Origin: Chloranthus sessilifolius
Lineage: Eukaryota; Streptophyta; Magnoliopsida; Chloranthales; Chloranthaceae
DNA length: 64,000 bases
Direction: 5' to 3'
NCBI GenBank assembly: GCA_021018995.1
Contig: CM037587.1
Coordinates: forward strand, 18,539,366-18,603,365
Shown here: positions 59,683 through 64,000 of the stretch, one piece after another
Position numbering within the stretch: position 1 is the stretch's first letter
Layout: each line of letters opens with the position of its first letter
Translations under genes and position numbers: made by a program
Notes under the pieces: model-generated
What the model was told of the DNA's origin: nothing
The model's input: only the letters and a program-made list of their open reading frames with translations
Databases searched by the model: none

Positions 59683-60768
59683 ATGAGTGATCAAAACCAA
59701 ATTGATTGGGAAGCATTGAAGAATCCTAACCCTAGCGACAACCAACCGCAACAAAACTTGGGGATCATAAACAACCCCATGCCTAATCACAACCAAGGGG
59801 CACCGGCCCAGCTCACTACCGTAGATCTCTCTAGTCAACCCTCGTTCCAACCCCCCACTTTAATCACTCACATCCAACCCTCGTTCCAACCCCTCACTTT
59901 AATCACTCACATCCAACCCTCCAACGCTCCTACTACCCTTGTGAGAGTCTTTTCACCCCCACATCCCTCGACCTTGATCACTCGCATCGCTCCGCCAAAC
60001 CCCCCACCCTATCCAAAATTCACCCAGATATGAGTCTACTCCTTTAGGGCTAGAAGACCATTCCTCCATCGTTCCCCACCAGAACCTTCGACCCCTTCAA
60101 ATCCTGAACCGACACCCTCACCACCTCCCTCGTCTGATTCTGAACTCGAGTTTGGAGACCATGCTCTTCAAACCGCAGCCCAAGTCGCCACGTGGATAGA
60201 AAATGCCACTTGGAAGACCTCAAACCTAGAAAATGAAATGAAGACTAAGTGCTCACTAAACATAAAGGATGGTGAGCGAGAAAAACTCTCCGACACGCAT
60301 GAGACCCTAGTCTTAGCTTTCATAGAAGAAGAGGATTACACACAGTACCTCTCGCCTTGGAATGGTGCCATGCAGGCCCACGCTCCGACCTCTAATTTTA
60401 CTCGCTTTACAAATACATCGATGTCGAGTCACGCTAGGTTCACTCAACTGCCGACTTGCCCAATTCTCAAATCCGGAATCAATTATCCACCTCCTCCTTT
60501 CCCTCAAAATAAGGATTTCACGAATACACCACAACTAGACGGGAACACAAGAGAAAGAGAGGTTCACTTGCCGCCCCCACCTCACATCATTCCTCCGCCA
60601 ATTCTCGCACCTCAACCACTTTAACCACCTGCACCTAAGGACCATTGGTCATGCAAAGAGATTACACTCGAGCTACGGCAAGAATATGGCCTGCTACGGC
60701 ACCTTCAAATGATCCCAGCTAAGATATCTATAATAAAGCTCATAAAAAAATCCCCTGATTATCATTGA
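59683..60768 (+). pseudogene. E4 gag-protease linker
   Basis: Pro/Thr-rich frames at 59683-60033 and 60238-60624. A 39-bp unit is tandemly repeated at 59836 and 59875 and codes for FQPPTLITHIQPS-type text. No enzymatic domain. Confidence 0.6.
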
Positions 60769-61583
60769 TTGTTGGTAAGGACACTTGAGGACACACAGGT
60801 AGACGAGGACACGACCCTAGATGAGCTTCATCAAATCACCTCGGTCATGGTGCAACCTTCAGCACTCATGTTCACCAATGCGGACATGCCTAAGGAGTCA
60901 CTCCGTGGGAGTACTGCTCCAATATATCTCACAGTCATCATTAGAGGATTCTCTGTACCTCATGCGTTAGTGGATATCGGAGCAGGACTCAATATTTGGC
61001 TGCTCACGATGTTAAAGATGCTCGAATACATGGAATAAGACGTCAGGCCCTCAGCCCTATCACTCATAGCTTATGACGGCTCACGTCATTTTGTTAAAGG
61101 GACTATAAACTCCAGGTTCGCCTTGGACCTATGCCAAAGGATGTCACCTTCCATGTTTCTGATTCTGCTAGCATGTACAATCTCATCTTAGGAAGAAAGT
61201 GGTTAGAATCAATGAAAGCCGTCGCATCTATGTATCATCAATGCGTAAAGTTCCCATATGAGGACTCCATCGTTCGTATATCCACTGATGCACCCCTCCA
61301 GGAGATAGACACTGACTATGCGGTGAGCATACCAATGGATCATGATTATGTGTTGAATATAGGTCATATTCAAAGGACTCGAATCCTGGAGGAGACAATC
61401 GCAGTAGAAGTCCTCTCCCCTACCCATCCTAGTTCTCCCCTGACGTGTCGACCAGAGTTGATGAGGAGAGAGGTTGGTCCAAACCTTGCCAAACTTTATG
61501 ACATCAACCCCCACCGCGATAAAGGGATGGGATCTTACGTACAAACTTGGATACATTCCTCACACCAAACTCAGAAAGAATAG
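60769..61583 (+). pseudogene. E4 protease segment
   Basis: The words LTVIIRGFSVPHALVDIGAG (where Tat elements usually have DNGS) and then NLILGRKWLESMKAVASMYH mark the two halves of a Tat-type protease. A TAA at about 61036 and a frame change separate them. The altered active-site word suggests inactivation. Confidence 0.78.
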
Positions 61584-63191
61584 GCAAGGTCGTGTAGGAC
61601 CTACGTCCCAACGAAAATACGCAAGCACATAGGGCTAGGTTACCAATCGGATGACTCACAAGCCGACTTGTTCCCTACCTCACCAAAATAGTCTCTATAT
61701 TGTCACTTCGTCTACGGGACCATTGAGAAAGCTAATGTACCTAAGAAGAAAGAGGTATCCTTCACTAAATCCCAAGAAGTGGAAATTGAATAAATGGCTA
61801 AAGCGTTCAATTATTTAACGAACTTAAAAGACGACATTGATAAACCCCTCGAAGGAGTCAAACTCTTGTTTGATCTCAAAGAGCCCATAAAGGAGAGGAA
61901 GGAAGAACCTCCCGGGCCTGACCCATAAGTAAAAGATTGGGAATCCACTGATGATGACGACTTCCACATAGCTACCTTGCAAGGAGATAAAGAACATTTA
62001 TACTCAATGTGGGAAGAAGATGATGGCTCACAAGCGGAGTTTAGCTCGTATAACATCAGCCTCTACCTTGGCCTTAAAGGATGAGAATGCCCGCGGGACT
62101 CACCTTGTATCTCTCACCCATATCAACCCCATTGCGAAGCATGCACTCACATATTAGAGCAATTAGCTAGTGAAATCCGATATTCTGTGATGACAGAAGT
62201 GAATGGCTCTGACCCTGTAATGATGGAAACAAGCAACAACTCACTGGCTCCACTATCGATGCAAGAAGAAGAGAATTCTGACAACCAGTTGACTGACCCA
62301 GGAGGAAATACCCATGTCCCACTCTTAGAGTTTGAAGAGGAGTTTGAGCTAGACATGCCTTCATCCCCAAATGCACCACAACTCTAAATATTTTGGAAAT
62401 CACTCGAGGAAGAGTGGCAACCTCTGCCAAGTGATGACGAGGACTACTGGATAGACCTCCCCACACTCGAATTAGCAAAATAAGCTAACCTAGGACTTCA
62501 AGCCTTATCAGATCAAGAAAGTGAACTTGATATTATCATCGATTCTGAAGGATGGGAATGCCCTTGGGAATCTCCCTGCGTTCTTCACCATTATCAGCCT
62601 CATTGCCAAGTATGTGTACTCATCCCAACATATTATGAATATTAAGAGAAAGAGCTCCCTCCCCTTAGGGATCCTTTAAAAGATTGCCCTTCATGGGAAG
62701 AGCAACCATATTATATCTTTGAGGATGATAGTTCAATCGATTACGATCTCCATAGATTCTTTGAGGAAGAGGCAATCAATGTGATGGAGGGAATCCAAAC
62801 TACGATACCTCTGTCGCCCACGTCATTCATTCAGAAGATCTCATTAGATGAGGACTCCAAAAATAAAAAAATGCTAATTTCAGAACAAGTCCATGTCTCC
62901 CGAAAAATCGCTCGAATGGCTCCAGCGGCTGTCTCGCTCCCTCAATTAGAGGAAGCAACTCTCTCGGTGCCTCTTGAGGCGACTGACCCTGTACCATATC
63001 TACTATAAAAATTCAAAAAAAAAGAAAAAGTGGAAAACCCTAAAAAATTAAACATACAAAACCCAAAAAAATCAGAAAACCTCAAAAAAGAAAGGGAACC
63101 CTTCGTCCTGAATCTATCGTCTGATCAATAAGGAGACTTTTCTCCTGAGACTACTATCCTATCTTCTACACTAGGACATAACGCAACCTGA
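61584..63191. other. E4 protease-RT linker, decayed
   Basis: Acidic polyprotein linker text with short frames (62187-62387, 62781-63008). One word (GWECPWESPCVLHHYQPHCQ) occurs in two diverged copies near 62070 and 62550, suggesting an internal duplication. Confidence 0.45.
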
Positions 63192-64000
63192 CTAAACAAC
63201 AAGCCGGTGAGCATACCTGACGAGATACTTCATGACTTTGAGAGAAGAATCAATAGCCTTGACCTTCACCTTATCAAAGATCTCTCGGTCATAAATTGCG
63301 CTAATGAAGGGTTACTTCTCGTAAAATCGAATCCCCAGTGTAGTAATTTCACAGTATACGAGATTACCGATGAGGAGGAAGGAACACCAGTCGCCAAGGG
63401 GGCGCAGGACTTCCAACGGGTTATCAAGCATTTCGACAAGCAAACTCAAGCTGCCTTGGAGTCGACAGAAGAAATTAACTTTGGCACCGAAGAGAAACCT
63501 AAGAAACTGTTAGTCAGCGCAACGCTTAACTCTAAAGAAAGCCAACATATTGTGCAAGTCTTGCAAGAATACCTGGACTCTTTTGCATGGTCCTATGAAG
63601 ATATGCCTAGTTTAGACCCCAGCTTGGTAGAGCATCGGCTCGTCTTAGAACCTGATGTAAAACCTATAAAGCAGAAACTCTGTAGGATACACCCACAAAC
63701 AACCCTTCAAGTCAAAGAGGAAGTTGACAAGTTATACAAAGCCAAATTCATTTGTGTAGTCCTCTATCCTAAATGGGTTGCTAACATAGTACTTGTCGCT
63801 AAGAAGGATGACAGAGTATGGGTTTGCATTGATTTTCGAAACCTTAACCAGGCATGCCCAAAAGACGACTTCCCACTTCTACACATTGACACTCTAGTCG
63901 ACAACACTGCTGGGCATGAGATGCTATCCTTTATGGATGGTTTCTCAGGATATAATCAAATCAAATTAGTTGAGTCCGACCAAGAGAAGACTTCTTTTAC
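63192..64000 (+). CDS. pol: E4 reverse transcriptase N-terminal part, open to window edge
   Basis: A stop-free frame of about 270 codons runs from 63192 past the window edge. It reads through the pre-RT region (DSFAWSYEDMPSLDPSLVEH) into the palm (CIDFRNLNQACPKDDFPLLH, FMDGFSGYNQIKLVESDQEK). The catalytic Y-x-D-D box lies outside the window. No intact start codon is assigned because the frame belongs to a polyprotein. It is the longest undamaged stretch of E4. Confidence 0.85.

Larger units (their letters stand above)
58364..64000 (+). mobile_element. E4 right part, continuing to the window edge
   Basis: Resumes E4 after E3 (GAAAC duplicate at 58364-58368) with gag, protease, a long linker and the beginning of RT. 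The remainder of pol and the 3' LTR are outside the window. Confidence 0.88.

Overview
This window is plant nuclear DNA made almost entirely of nested, decayed Ty3/gypsy LTR retrotransposons. I recognise no host single-copy gene, tRNA, rRNA or CRISPR array. The primer-binding sites, the gag-pol domain order and the captured domains (plant mobile domain, 'putative plant transposon protein' and DUF7745-like) point to a flowering plant. The species cannot be named from the sequence.

Layout. E1 (1-10446, minus strand, Athila-like) lacks its 3' LTR, which lies left of the window. E5 (10447-15065, minus strand) shows a 3' LTR region, a polypurine tract and a sense accessory ORF. E4 (plus strand, Tat/Ogre-like) starts at 15066, is interrupted at 17638, resumes at 58364 and runs off the right edge inside its reverse transcriptase. 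E3 (17639-58363, plus strand, Tat-like with two RNase H domains) sits inside the gag of E4 with an exact 5-bp target duplication (GAAAC). E2 (21092-38955, plus strand, Athila-like, complete with two 2.5-kb LTRs) sits inside the gag region of E3. The insertion order is therefore E5, then E4, then E3, then E2. By-eye LTR divergence agrees: E3's LTRs differ more than E2's. E1 probably entered the E5 LTR independently.

Coding content. Each element has remains of gag, protease, reverse transcriptase/RNase H and integrase, broken by frameshifts and by many TAG stops. Beyond gag-pol, E1 and E2 carry a homologous sense ORF3, and E5 carries a related accessory ORF. E3 carries two genes on the antisense strand of its 3' region. 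One is a plant-mobile-domain (PMD) gene that still has at least four short introns. The other is a DUF7745-like gene.

Most interesting signal. Each element has its own CG-containing palindromic motif, repeated many times. The arrays lie in the LTR U3 upstream of the TATA box, and in E1, E2 and E3 again in the leader or upstream of the accessory genes. The motifs are TGTCGACA-type (E1), TCGCGA-type (E2), a 23-bp dyad with arms TGGCGCAACTA and TAGTTGCGCCA (E3), and TTGCCGCGGCAA (E5). In E1 and E2 the internal arrays sit at almost the same distance upstream of homologous ORF3 genes although the motifs differ. This looks like an element-specific regulatory address system, possibly read by the accessory proteins. 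That function is inference.
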